Assembly (NCBI RefSeq): GCF_011074885.1
Contig: NC_054684.1
Coordinates: 434,001 to 498,000 of the forward strand
Source of the DNA: Brettanomyces bruxellensis
Lineage: Eukaryota > Ascomycota > Pichiomycetes > Pichiales > Pichiaceae
Reading direction: 5' to 3'
Length of the DNA: 64,000 bases
Under the pieces are notes generated by a model. The model saw nothing but the letters and a program-made list of their open reading frames with translations. It searched no databases and was not told the DNA's origin. The number at the start of each line of letters is the position of its first letter. Positions within the stretch are counted from its first letter, which is position 1. Below, in pieces: positions 10,736 through 20,349 of the stretch. The position numbers and the translations under genes are program-made.

Positions 10736-11866
10736 TCAGAGAATATCATCTAAAAGCTCGGCTTCCACTATCGGAAGTTGATCATTATAAAGCAAATGCT
10801 GATTGTTACATTTGTTCACACACTTAAGTGCATCCTTGCGGGTTTCGAAAACAAGAACGTAAGTGTCCAAACCATGCATGAGATCTTTCGTGGTCTTTCG
10901 AATACACAATTCCTCCACTTCATACCATTTCAAATCCCACATAAAATTCTTGATGACTCTAGGATTCATATTGCGTGGGACATTTCTAAAAATCACACAG
11001 TTCCACCTGTTTATAAACTTAAATGACCTCTTTGCAGCAAGTTTTATGTTTTCATCTGCAGCTTTTTTCAAAAGAAAGCTTTCATTCAAGTTTCTGATGA
11101 CAGTCGCCGACGGATCGAAGGACATACGAACACAAGTCAACCTCGATTTGACTAAATAATCATTAAAGGTTGAGACAGCTCTCTTTTTTTCCTCGGCAGT
11201 TTCCTTGCCATTCTTGAATCCTGTCTGTTCAAAGGCCAATGTAAGCAATTCAGGAAAATACTTCATGTCTGGAAGAATGGGACTAAACATGAAACGGAGA
11301 AAGAGAGAAACATCGGGAACAAACTCGAATGAAATGAAGTTTCCGTTGAGCCGCCTGTCGTACTTATTCACTTCTGATAAGTATGTCTTTGCGCTGTTGA
11401 AATCGTTGAAAAGCATGAAATAGTCACCTGTAGGAACCAATCGCCCAGAGAAACGACCCTTAATAATTTCCTTCAAACCGATATCGCGTTTATTTCCCTT
11501 AAGTACTAAAGATAGTAAGTCTCTCCCGTTAATCAAAGATTCCCTTTGAAATGCTCTCAAAACAGGAGAATTGTTGGTAAGCTCCTTGCGGAATAGTTGA
11601 TCTTGATTTGTGCCATGACTTAAGTTTATACTTTCACTGACTGTAGAATTTTGAGCGGAATCCACATTTCCGGAGTCTAAGAACACTGGTTGTGTGTATT
11701 TGTCATTGTTCGAATCCTTTTGAGGGGCAATCTTCGTACCTGCAAGTTTCTTAATGCTCATAACATCAGATACGGTTATATCTTTCAAGAGAGACGTTAC
11801 TGTGGAATCATCACCAGTCTTCAAGGAAGCAACAGCCTTTTGAATAAGTCCTCGATTGATTCTCAT
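10736..11866 (-). CDS. PET54: Pet54-like mitochondrial RNA-binding translation/splicing factor
   Basis: The 376-residue protein starts at ATG 11866. Two regions resemble S. cerevisiae Pet54. One is GDYFMLFNDFNSAKTYL at about residues 147-163, like the yeast YYLFFNDYNS segment. The other is an RRM-like C-terminal domain at about 290-370 (NCVIFRNVPRNMNPRVIKNFMW, then TYVLVFETRKDALKCVNK), equivalent to the yeast WNIP...NYFWF...FISFENSHDA pattern. Pet54 acts in the mitochondrion in COX3 mRNA translation and in removal of a COX1 intron. The basic N-terminus (MRINRGLIQKAVASLK) is compatible with a matrix-targeting peptide. The assignment is by pattern only, and the similarity is low, as is usual for such factors. 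Confidence 0.55.
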   Translation of the reverse strand: MRINRGLIQKAVASLKTGDDSTVTSLLKDITVSDVMSIKKLAGTKIAPQKDSNNDKYTQPVFLDSGNVDSAQNSTVSESINLSHGTNQDQLFRKELTNNSPVLRAFQRESLINGRDLLSLVLKGNKRDIGLKEIIKGRFSGRLVPTGDYFMLFNDFNSAKTYLSEVNKYDRRLNGNFISFEFVPDVSLFLRFMFSPILPDMKYFPELLTLAFEQTGFKNGKETAEEKKRAVSTFNDYLVKSRLTCVRMSFDPSATVIRNLNESFLLKKAADENIKLAAKRSFKFINRWNCVIFRNVPRNMNPRVIKNFMWDLKWYEVEELCIRKTTKDLMHGLDTYVLVFETRKDALKCVNKCNNQHLLYNDQLPIVEAELLDDIL

Positions 11867-13012
11867 TTCAATTTTGTTGAACTAACCATATAGATACCAA
11901 GAAGAAGTATATAGTTACTGCTGTCAATGCGATGTCATGCATGCCTATAAAAAATCATCGAAACAAAAAGCTTCTCTACACCATTAAAGATACAGAAATG
12001 ACGCTAAATTTTAATTTTTCCCCGTCCATCATCCCCCGTAAAATATTAATTTCTTGTGCGTATGGGGGAAGAAAGCTGGAGGGCATCAGGGTATTATGTG
12101 TATTGACGCTGCGCCAATGAAATAGAGACATTACGGAATTCTAGTCCCTCATTTCAATTTCTAACGGTTTGTCATGAGATTTTGAAAAGACCGTTTTAAT
12201 TTGAATAACTCTAAAGATGTTCAATTAAATGCTACACAAGCCATTTTTTTGTGAAGATTTCTTTGTCATCAACAGAATACATTTAATTTGTTTGTCCAAG
12301 ATTCTAATTCTGATTTTGACTTCATATCCCATCAACCCCCTAAATGAATAATAATTCTTGTTTTGTTTCTGTTTATTGGATCGTTCTGCTCATCCTCTTG
12401 CAGCTTTCTTATTATTATGTAAGGTCTAATTTTTTTTTTTTTTTTTTTTTTTTTTCACCCCTAAAATTTTTTGTGATTCCATTTTTCCCCCATAATTTTT
12501 TCCTTTAATCAGCCAACAAACTCTCCCTCCCCTCTCTTTCGCTCTTTTCCTCAGATACAGATCACCATTCTAATACACCCTGGTAATTATATCTGAGAAA
12601 GCTTCAGAAATAACACATTAGATTGCAAATAGCTAGCAGGCTTGTTTATATAACCTTGGCTTGAGCTTTTGTTCGGATTAGATCTGTTTTCAGGTGGCAA
12701 TCATACCAGGTTAAACAATTTGAGGTCACCATTTAAGCCATTCGTTTGTCATCCTGCATCACATCCACTTCTTGTACATAGTTGCGGAATAAAGCTTCAA
12801 AGAGGAACATTTCTCGCTCTTGTATATAAGCAGTCGCCCTCTTCAAAGCTTTCACATTATCTGCCCTTTCCTCATTTGATTCATTTTGAGTTTTCTTTCT
12901 CGAGCATTGTTACATGACATTTTCAAGGAGAGAGAGAAAGAGGAAAAGCATTACGTTAGTACGTTACGTCACATTTGAAATTACTTATACATAATAACAG
13001 TTGCCGTGCACA
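11867..13012. other. Long PUF3 upstream region with 26-nt poly-T tract
   Basis: This 1.15-kb divergent promoter region lies between the PET54-like gene and PUF3. It has an uninterrupted run of 26 T at 12430-12455, followed by pyrimidine-rich DNA to about 12560, typical of nucleosome-depleted yeast promoters and long 5' leaders. Short frames inside show no family features. Confidence 0.5.
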
Positions 13013-15700
13013 ATGTCTTGGGACTCATTGAATAATATCTCGTCCACGGAAGACATGTCGAATTCCCCCAATCTTTGGAACACGCGCCCTTCGCAGACAA
13101 GCCTATCGAACAGAAATCCCATAAATGAGGAGGCACCAGAAGATGTGGCCAGCCTTATTTCGTCCTTGGGTGCTGCCAACTCGAACGTTTTTGGGCAGGC
13201 ACACTCGGTTTTGGGTTCATTCAGCCCGAACACTCGTCAGGCGGCAGGTTCGGTGCAAAATGCACATAATGCAAACGTTGGTACCCTTGACGAAGCCGTG
13301 ATAAGTGACTCCGGATCGGATCTCTTCAACGGCAACAATTTGAAGGATGCATTAAGTGTTATTAGTGCTCCCGTTGCGATTGATTCCACCAAGCATATAG
13401 GCTCAATGACTCAAGGAGCAGGTGCAGGGTATGACCACCACCGTTTCGCAACCAGCATCTTTGGAGGTGCTGCCTCTGTTGCGGGAGTTGGTGTTTCGAA
13501 CTTTAACGGTTCGGCCTTGGGAGGTTCGAACTTCATGGAGAAGTTTTCGTCGATTGCTGAGAAGACCAGGGAGCTCGAGAGGAGCTTTGGAAAGCTCTCG
13601 ATGACGTCACCCGCTGGACAGCAGGCTGGACGGGTTTCACAGGCTGCAGCACACCAGCAAAACCAGCAGAAGCAGCAGCGAAGTCACGTTTCCAGCACTG
13701 TTGGGTCTGCAAGAGCATCGTTTTCAAGCTCTTTTCGTGAGCCCAAGCAGCCTTCCTTCTCGGAAAAGTTGGACACGTATATGCAGCAGTCTAATGCAAC
13801 CTCTCCAATGCAGTCCAGGCACATGTCCTTCAGTTCCGAGGCAAATTTGAACTCCGAACAGGCGTCTTCGGTTATCGAGGATGTAGAATCCCAGCACCGC
13901 CAGCACAATGCCAGCGGAATCTGGAATCCGGCGGCTGCGGTGGCATTTTACCCCGGCCAAGGTCAGCAGAAAAGCGGAGTTCCTCAGTTTGACGGAATGG
14001 TGATGCCTTCGCCTGCTTTTATGGTTCCACCTCCGGGTGTCAATTATATGCAGATGCCTGTGTCGCCCTTCTCTGCACCAATGCCGTTGTTCGGGGATCC
14101 ACGGTCCGGATTCGCCGGTAAGTCGGACCAGGCTGATGATAAGGGCACCACTATGAAAAATAAGGCGTCCTCATCCAGCGACCAGCAGCACTCGAAAGGC
14201 TCGTTCAACAGCAATGGGAAAAACGACAGTAACGGTGGCACAAACAGCACAAGTGAGTCTGATACGCTGGAAAACGAGGCCCAGGACAAGGATTTGTCAC
14301 CAAGGTCTGGTTTTTTCCCTCCAGGAATGGCCAGACCCATCTCTCCATACATGGTTTCTCCTTTTAGTCCATACAGGCCACAGGAGGGTGCTTTTGCCAA
14401 CCTGGCAGGCTCACCCCCAGGTTCGAACCCAGCACCGGGCATGCAGTTTTCCCCAATCGGCACCCCAACAATGCTCCCCTCCGAAATAATCAAGGGCACT
14501 TCACCAATTGGGTCTGGTGCCAGGGATGGGATGATGAGGCCATCATCCCCCGGTGCAAGAATGTCTCCAGGGAACTATGCTCACGGTGGCAGGCGTTCGG
14601 GAAGAGCTGGAAAGACGAAAAAGCGTATTTTCAGGTCTCCGTTGTTGGAAGAGTTCCGCAGCAACAAAAACGGCAAGGAGTACAAGCTAAAGGATATTCT
14701 TGGTCATGCCTACGAGTTCTCTAAGGATCAGCATGGGTCCAGATTCATCCAGCAGCAGTTGGCGGATGCAAGCGCCGAGGATAAGGAGATGATCTTCAAC
14801 GAGATCAGAAACTACTCGATCGACCTCATGACGGATGTTTTCGGAAACTACGTCATCCAGAAGTACTTCGAGTATGGGAACGAGACCCAGATTAAAATCC
14901 TCTTCGAGTCCATGAAGGGAAACTTCAATTTCCTCTCCATGCAGATGTACGGCTGTAGAGTGGTTCAGAAATGTATGGACTCCGTCTCATTGGACGACAG
15001 ACTTCAGGTGGTCGATGAGCTAAAGCCCAACATCCTAAACCTGGTGAAGGATCAAAACGGTAACCACGTGATACAGAAGGTCATTGAGAGTATTCCAACA
15101 AGCCGCACACCTTTCATATTGGAGTCGTTGAAGCACCAGATTTATCATCTTTCGACCCATCCTTATGGCTGCAGAGTCATCCAACGTTTGTTGGAGTACT
15201 CTGATGAGGAGGATAGGGCGTACATTTTGGGAGAGTTGAAAGGATTTATTTACTATCTGGTCCAGGACCAGTTTGGTAACTACGTTATTCAGCATATTAT
15301 TGAGCATGGTAGTGCGCAGTACACGGAGCAAATCCTGCAGATTGTCATTGACAACTTGGTGAATCTCAGTAAGCATAAATTTGCATCCAATGCCGTTGAG
15401 AAATGCATTGTTCACCAGAGTGCCGAAAACAGGAGGCGTGTATACGATGCGCTACTAGCAAGGAATGAAAATAAGGATAGTCCACTAGACGAGAATTCCT
15501 CTTTGAGTATTATGATGAAAGATCCATTTGCAAACTATGTGGTCCAAAAGATGGTAGAACTTGTCGATGGTCCAGAGAGAGCTCTGCTTGTCTACAAGAT
15601 TCGCCAATACTTGGATCTCATCACGAAGACAAACTCCTCCAGTAAGCATCTTGCAAGTATTGACAAGCTGATTGCCTTAACTGAGAAGTTTGGGGATTGA
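13013..15700 (+). CDS. PUF3: Pumilio-family RNA-binding protein Puf3
   Basis: The first ATG is at 13013, giving 895 residues (S. cerevisiae Puf3 has 879). The N-terminal 530 residues are low-complexity (Ser, Asn, Gln, Pro). The C-terminal third is a Pumilio homology domain with eight repeats, recognisable by repeated x-D-x-x-G-x-x-V/F-I-Q signatures: DQHGSRFIQQQL, DVFGNYVIQKYF, QMYGCRVVQKCM, DQNGNHVIQKVI, HPYGCRVIQRLL, DQFGNYVIQHII, HKFASNAVEKCI and DPFANYVVQKMV. Puf3 binds UGUAnAUA in 3' UTRs of nuclear mRNAs for mitochondrial proteins and controls their decay, translation and localisation near mitochondria. The linker KTKKRIFRSPLLEEFR before repeat 1 matches Puf3-type proteins. A CTG codon encodes the conserved Leu before VQDQFGN, supporting the standard code. 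Confidence 0.93.
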   Translation: MSWDSLNNISSTEDMSNSPNLWNTRPSQTSLSNRNPINEEAPEDVASLISSLGAANSNVFGQAHSVLGSFSPNTRQAAGSVQNAHNANVGTLDEAVISDSGSDLFNGNNLKDALSVISAPVAIDSTKHIGSMTQGAGAGYDHHRFATSIFGGAASVAGVGVSNFNGSALGGSNFMEKFSSIAEKTRELERSFGKLSMTSPAGQQAGRVSQAAAHQQNQQKQQRSHVSSTVGSARASFSSSFREPKQPSFSEKLDTYMQQSNATSPMQSRHMSFSSEANLNSEQASSVIEDVESQHRQHNASGIWNPAAAVAFYPGQGQQKSGVPQFDGMVMPSPAFMVPPPGVNYMQMPVSPFSAPMPLFGDPRSGFAGKSDQADDKGTTMKNKASSSSDQQHSKGSFNSNGKNDSNGGTNSTSESDTLENEAQDKDLSPRSGFFPPGMARPISPYMVSPFSPYRPQEGAFANLAGSPPGSNPAPGMQFSPIGTPTMLPSEIIKGTSPIGSGARDGMMRPSSPGARMSPGNYAHGGRRSGRAGKTKKRIFRSPLLEEFRSNKNGKEYKLKDILGHAYEFSKDQHGSRFIQQQLADASAEDKEMIFNEIRNYSIDLMTDVFGNYVIQKYFEYGNETQIKILFESMKGNFNFLSMQMYGCRVVQKCMDSVSLDDRLQVVDELKPNILNLVKDQNGNHVIQKVIESIPTSRTPFILESLKHQIYHLSTHPYGCRVIQRLLEYSDEEDRAYILGELKGFIYYLVQDQFGNYVIQHIIEHGSAQYTEQILQIVIDNLVNLSKHKFASNAVEKCIVHQSAENRRRVYDALLARNENKDSPLDENSSLSIMMKDPFANYVVQKMVELVDGPERALLVYKIRQYLDLITKTNSSSKHLASIDKLIALTEKFGD

Positions 15701-16088
15701 TCTTTTTTTTGTTGTTTTCAATACACATGTGTGCCTTATGTCGAATTTTTTTTTTTTAGTTTTGTTGTCGCTTTTCTACCATGACAATGTTTCATAGTTT
15801 TGTTTATTATTATTAGCTGTTCGCTTTCTTTATTCCTGAGCATACGAATATCTATGCATATATACTTATATATAACTGAACCCAGATTCTGAACCCTAAG
15901 TCCCATCCCGTAATAATGTTTGAGATTGAATTTTCAATTTTCAATTATCAAATTTTTTTTTTTTTTTTTTTTCGTTTTATCAATCAAATTTTCACAAAAT
16001 ATCTTCACTTCATTATTTCAGCATCCGACAATATACATCAAGTTGAAATGGAAAGACCAAGTCCAAGAATTCAAATATATTACACATA
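15701..16088. other. PUF3 3' flank and FCF2 promoter
   Basis: This tandem intergenic region has T-rich stretches just after the PUF3 stop (15703-15760) and a 20-nt T run at 15953-15972 upstream of FCF2. No gene seen. Confidence 0.4.
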
Positions 16089-16772
16089 ATGGTGGTTACA
16101 AAGCAAAAAAACAATTTGGCGCAAAGCCCAGCACACAATGTGGAAAAGGAAGTGGGCATAGATGACATCTTTGAAAAACTTTCAAAAATAGGTTCTGAAA
16201 AGAATAAGAATGATAACGATGACAAGGAGACATTAGAGAAACTAAAAGAGCATGTGAGCAAGCTTCCTGGGTTTGATAAAGCAGACCTAGAGGATGATGT
16301 CAGGAAAAACAAGATTTTGAAGAAAAAGTACCAGGTCACGAGTATAAATGACCCTATCGAGAGCGTACTTCCCAAAAAAGGACAATCATTACTTCGGGAT
16401 AGAACTGCTTTAAAGAGAAAACGTACGGCAGAGTGGTTTGATCTACCGAAGACCGAACTGACGGAAGATATGAAAAGAGAGTTATCCATTATCAAGTACA
16501 GACAGTATTTGGATCCAAAGAGATTCTATAAAAAAGACAAGTGGGAGATTCCAGAACGATTCCAGATGGGTACAATTGTTGGCGGTCCAACTGATTATTA
16601 CAACAGATTAACTAAGAAACAGAGAGGAGAAGGATTTATCGAGGAAATACTCAATGATCCAGATGCCAAGGCTTGGTTCCACAAGACATATGAAGGTATC
16701 CAGAAAGAAAAGGTTAGTGGTGGCAAGAATTACTACAAGGACTTTGTTGCCAAAAGGAAGGGTGCCAAATGA
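16089..16772 (+). CDS. FCF2: Pre-rRNA processing factor Fcf2
   Basis: The 227-residue protein starts at ATG 16089. The C-terminal Fcf2 domain (about 115-215) carries the family blocks RTAEWFDLPKTELT, KRELSIIKYRQYLDPKRFYK, FQMGTIVGGPTDYYNRLTKK and IEEILNDPDAKAWF. The N-terminus is acidic and charged. Fcf2 is a nucleolar SSU-processome factor needed for early cleavages of pre-rRNA towards 18S, working with Fcf1. Length and domain position agree with S. cerevisiae Fcf2 (217 residues). Confidence 0.92.
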   Translation: MVVTKQKNNLAQSPAHNVEKEVGIDDIFEKLSKIGSEKNKNDNDDKETLEKLKEHVSKLPGFDKADLEDDVRKNKILKKKYQVTSINDPIESVLPKKGQSLLRDRTALKRKRTAEWFDLPKTELTEDMKRELSIIKYRQYLDPKRFYKKDKWEIPERFQMGTIVGGPTDYYNRLTKKQRGEGFIEEILNDPDAKAWFHKTYEGIQKEKVSGGKNYYKDFVAKRKGAK

Positions 16773-16927
16773 TATAATGTACAAATATGCTATATACATT
16801 GGTTTGCGTTTTATATAGCAAACTGTTCGTCTTTGCTTAGCGTCGTTTAATATTAATACTGCAACTTTACCATTCTACTGTACCTACACCTTTTATCAGT
16901 ACTTACGATTTATTGAATTTGTCCTAC

Positions 16928-18334
16928 CTAGGTGGCATCCATCTGAATATCCTCGTACGAATATTGACGTTCGCCAGGTTTCCCACTCATTCTTCTAGTT
17001 TCGAGAAACGCGGCAGCTGCTTTTGGCCCCATCTTCTTAACCAGCTTATTGTGGAAAAGACCGCATGCATTACACAAAGTCCGAGCACCATCGGGGCCTT
17101 TTCTCCACTCAGGAGTAGACTCTGATCCACACTGCATGCACTTTATCTTTGGCTTTATGCTTAGATCTTGATGTAAAATCCCTTGCGGTGCAAATGAACT
17201 GCGAACTCTGTTGTTGGTCGCAGGTTGTAATGGCTCAACTTTCAAAGTGATTTTTTCCCCGGGGCTTAGCTGTTCAAAGCTTTGCCTTGCTTGTTGGCCA
17301 TCATCGGTGATCAAATGATTGGAATTCGAATACGACTGATCCCATGCAAGTGTATCCTGTAATTTCTTATTCACACGAATAGCCATCGTGTCTGATTTCG
17401 AATGGGCGTGTCTCTTATATTTATTTACACTCTGCTTTCCTGTTCGTGGTACAATTTCACTCTTTTTTCTATCCTTTCTGCCTCTCTCCGCAATTTTGTG
17501 AACACATGAAGGCCACAATGACCTTGATAGTAAATGTGAGGACGGTCTGTGGATACGACTAGTCGATCTGGAGTTCTTATTCTTTCGAACCCGGTAGCTC
17601 CTAAGAAAATCTGCTAGCTTTGAAGTGCTATCTTCCAATGATTTTAGATCTGTGCTGTTGTAAGTGTCGAGTTTCTCCAGCAAAGCCTCCGCGCTAAGCT
17701 TATCAGCACTATTTTCAGTTTTCGTTTCCACTAGGAAACTCTTGAGATTTCCCAATAATGTCGGTAGATGTGATTGTTGCTTTAGTGGTGACTCTGTTGG
17801 CTCAGTCATTGGAGAAATTGGAGCTGATCCTTGATAAGTAGTTCTGGAGGTTGGTGAATTATTGAATCCATCGAAATCTGACCATGTGGAACCGGACTGA
17901 CTCCTTCGGCTGGATGGTTGATGATTTCTGTTCATATTTGTCATATTTCTTGGAGGTGCCAAAGCTGCTGATCCTGGAATGGAATTTCCAGAATTCATTG
18001 AAGTCCCAGTCTGATATCTATTCATGGGCAGTTGTAAGGGCACATCACTGCCCAAATTTGGTGCGGCAGCTTGCATCTGGGCTTGCACTGGTATTTGATA
18101 GTATGCTGAAAGAACATAATTCCCATTCGGAACTTGTTGCTGCATAGGAATTGTTCTTGGAATCGTCGATAAATGTGAAATGGATACTGATGATGATCTT
18201 ATATTCCCCTGTGGTCTTGATGTATCTGCCACCGATGTCCCACTAAAGCGCTTCGTCAACTCTTTAAAAGAAGGCAATTTGACATTAAACCTTTCTATAT
18301 CTTTCTGGCCTCCAGGCTCATTCATGGTAATCAT
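16928..18334 (-). CDS. GATA-type zinc-finger transcription factor (Gat2/Brg1-like)
   Basis: An ATG at 18334 (or 18325) gives 468 (465) residues. The single GATA finger is very near the C-terminus: CMQC, then 18 residues including TPEWRKGPDGARTL, then CNACGLFHNKLVKK. This Cys-X2-Cys-X18-Cys-X2-Cys spacing and the RKGPDG/RRGPDG loop are typical of the fungal Gat2/Brg1/Ash1-like group rather than the X17 Gln3/Gat1 group. The rest is Ser/Asn/Gln-rich and disordered, with an N-terminal VKLPSFKELTKRFSGTS motif. Proteins of this type bind GATA-like sites in the nucleus and regulate morphology, adhesion or nitrogen responses. The exact orthologue cannot be fixed from this sequence alone. Confidence 0.8.
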   Translation of the reverse strand: MITMNEPGGQKDIERFNVKLPSFKELTKRFSGTSVADTSRPQGNIRSSSVSISHLSTIPRTIPMQQQVPNGNYVLSAYYQIPVQAQMQAAAPNLGSDVPLQLPMNRYQTGTSMNSGNSIPGSAALAPPRNMTNMNRNHQPSSRRSQSGSTWSDFDGFNNSPTSRTTYQGSAPISPMTEPTESPLKQQSHLPTLLGNLKSFLVETKTENSADKLSAEALLEKLDTYNSTDLKSLEDSTSKLADFLRSYRVRKNKNSRSTSRIHRPSSHLLSRSLWPSCVHKIAERGRKDRKKSEIVPRTGKQSVNKYKRHAHSKSDTMAIRVNKKLQDTLAWDQSYSNSNHLITDDGQQARQSFEQLSPGEKITLKVEPLQPATNNRVRSSFAPQGILHQDLSIKPKIKCMQCGSESTPEWRKGPDGARTLCNACGLFHNKLVKKMGPKAAAAFLETRRMSGKPGERQYSYEDIQMDAT

Positions 18335-20349
18335 AGCTTCTATTTTTTAAATAATAACAGATCTCAACACTGTCGATATAATGGTTGAATTCCTTGAAAG
18401 TTCAGAATTCCTTGCCTTTTTTTTTATGTTTATAATAGGGTGTACGATAACTCAGTACTTTGTCTCTTTCGTGTCTGTGATACTTCACTAAGGAAAGCAA
18501 GTTTTGGATTTATTGGGATTTATATATACGCCGTCAAAGTGTAAATAGCACACTTACCTATTTTTGCATATAATACTGGCGTTTTTTGATGCGAGCGATT
18601 ACAATAGCATAATATAATAGAAAGAATGGAATGTATCAAGTGCTTTCAGAAAAAAAATAAAGGGAAGTTCCTAAACAAAAATTCAAAAAAATAAGCTTGA
18701 ATATCGTGAAGTATACAGCATTAGTGCAAGGTAATTAATCTGTCAATCCAATCTAAAGAACTATTTTTTAATATATTATTATTGTCCTCATCCCGTAAAG
18801 ATACATTACATTGTTCAGAGAGATGCTGGCCATCCCATTTCCTTACAAAACTCATGCCATGCTTATAACGAGCGTCTGGCAAAAAGATCTTCTATCCTTA
18901 TTGACCCTTCAAATTATGTGTGAAAATGGGTGAAAATACAGATAAATGGGAGCTCCCAACAATAAGCCGCAAGCGTGTGTATAATCACCATACAATGAAG
19001 TGTACCAATCAACTCACCTCAGCTTTTTTCGGCGTGGGGAAAGGAAGGTGGAAGCCAAAAAAAAAAAAATTCCACTCGCTCCGCACACTCCGAATTGATT
19101 TTTTTCTCTCGGTCTCCTGCCCGATCTTTATTTTTCTCTCATGCAAAACTTTAAAAGAAGCGTAAGTGGAATATTGGTAAATTCGTTTTCCCACGTAATT
19201 CCATTCAGCAGATGTAGATGACTGCAATTCCTTGTCGAAAGGTGAGGGACTGATTTTCTTTTCCTTGGCAATCTCGGAGTTCTTTCTTTTCTTATTAGAC
19301 TTTCCCCTCCTCATGTTAGTATAGTCTTTAGCTACCGACCATTTGATAAGTCTTCAATTTTTTGCCTTCCCGGTATAATATTCCTATTACGGTTTCACCC
19401 GTTTGCTGTTTATATTTGCTTTGCTGCATGATACTTGTGGGTGAAAAATCCCCTGGTCAAGCAATAAAGCAACCGCGGGTACAACTGCTGATTCCAGCCT
19501 CTCTGACCACTAACAAAATCTAGAAAGAAATTACGTATGATAAACAATTTACAGATGCTTAACAATCATACTCATCGATCAATCTGTAAATTAGCTGCTG
19601 AAGTAGACTGCTTAATTGCCTAATATCATAATTTTGAAGATTAAGTGGATCGATCGAGGCACGAATGTTCTAGCCACTTGCATGATTTTCCCTTTCATGC
19701 ATTGCTTTGTAGCTAATGTATGGCTGTCATCTGAATAAACTTTTATAACTAAGTATGGCTCATTCATTATCTTGCATCGCAAGATTCCCAAAACTTTTTT
19801 TCGCATCCCCTATCCTAAAGCGGAAATACTGCACAATTTGGTATTTGAGACACAATCACAACGGTCAAAATTTTGACCAGTAGTTCTGTTTATATGCTTT
19901 GCACTTTTAGTATCACACTACAATCCCCATCTCACGTATTATCTCTATGGAAGCAACTTTATCATGGAGTTCGTGTTCAATAGATAAATTCTCTTGGAGT
20001 AAAATAGTATAATTAAGAATGGATCCAATTTGTTGAGGTGTAGGGATGCAATTTGAATTAAAAATATAAACAAAAAAGTGCATATGTAGCGTGTAAACAA
20101 TCAAGATCTAATTATCATTATTAAAAACCCTGATACTCCCACCATAAGTATTGAGTTAATCATCGACATTGAAATCAGCCACTTTTAAGGGGGCTTTAAA
20201 GTCTCTTTGTTGAAGCGTTGTTTATTACCTTGAAATTTCCAAAATCGGATCGGCAATTGTCGCAATTGTTTGTACATTCGCATATGAATAGTATAGGGTG
20301 GTTCATAATTTGTGATTGGTCATTTTGAATTCTATAAGACGTTTTCATT
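18335..20349. other. Intergenic region (2 kb), divergent promoters
   Basis: The region between the GATA factor and KAR3 is longer than the local norm. It is AT-rich. A 101-codon frame with a genuine ATG (19314 to 19009, minus strand) begins with a basic sequence (MRRGKSNKKRKNSEIAKEKK) but runs into a poly-A/T-encoded Phe run, and I cannot support it as a gene. No tRNA or snoRNA signature recognised. Confidence 0.4.

Noticed and set aside
13013..15700. Possibility that CTG is read as serine or alanine, as in some yeasts
   Set aside because: CTG falls at conserved leucine positions in the Pumilio repeats, which supports the standard code.
19009..19314. 101-codon minus-strand ORF with a basic N-terminus
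   Set aside because: The second half is made of homopolymer-encoded residues and there is no family signature; kept only as a remark in the intergenic entry.
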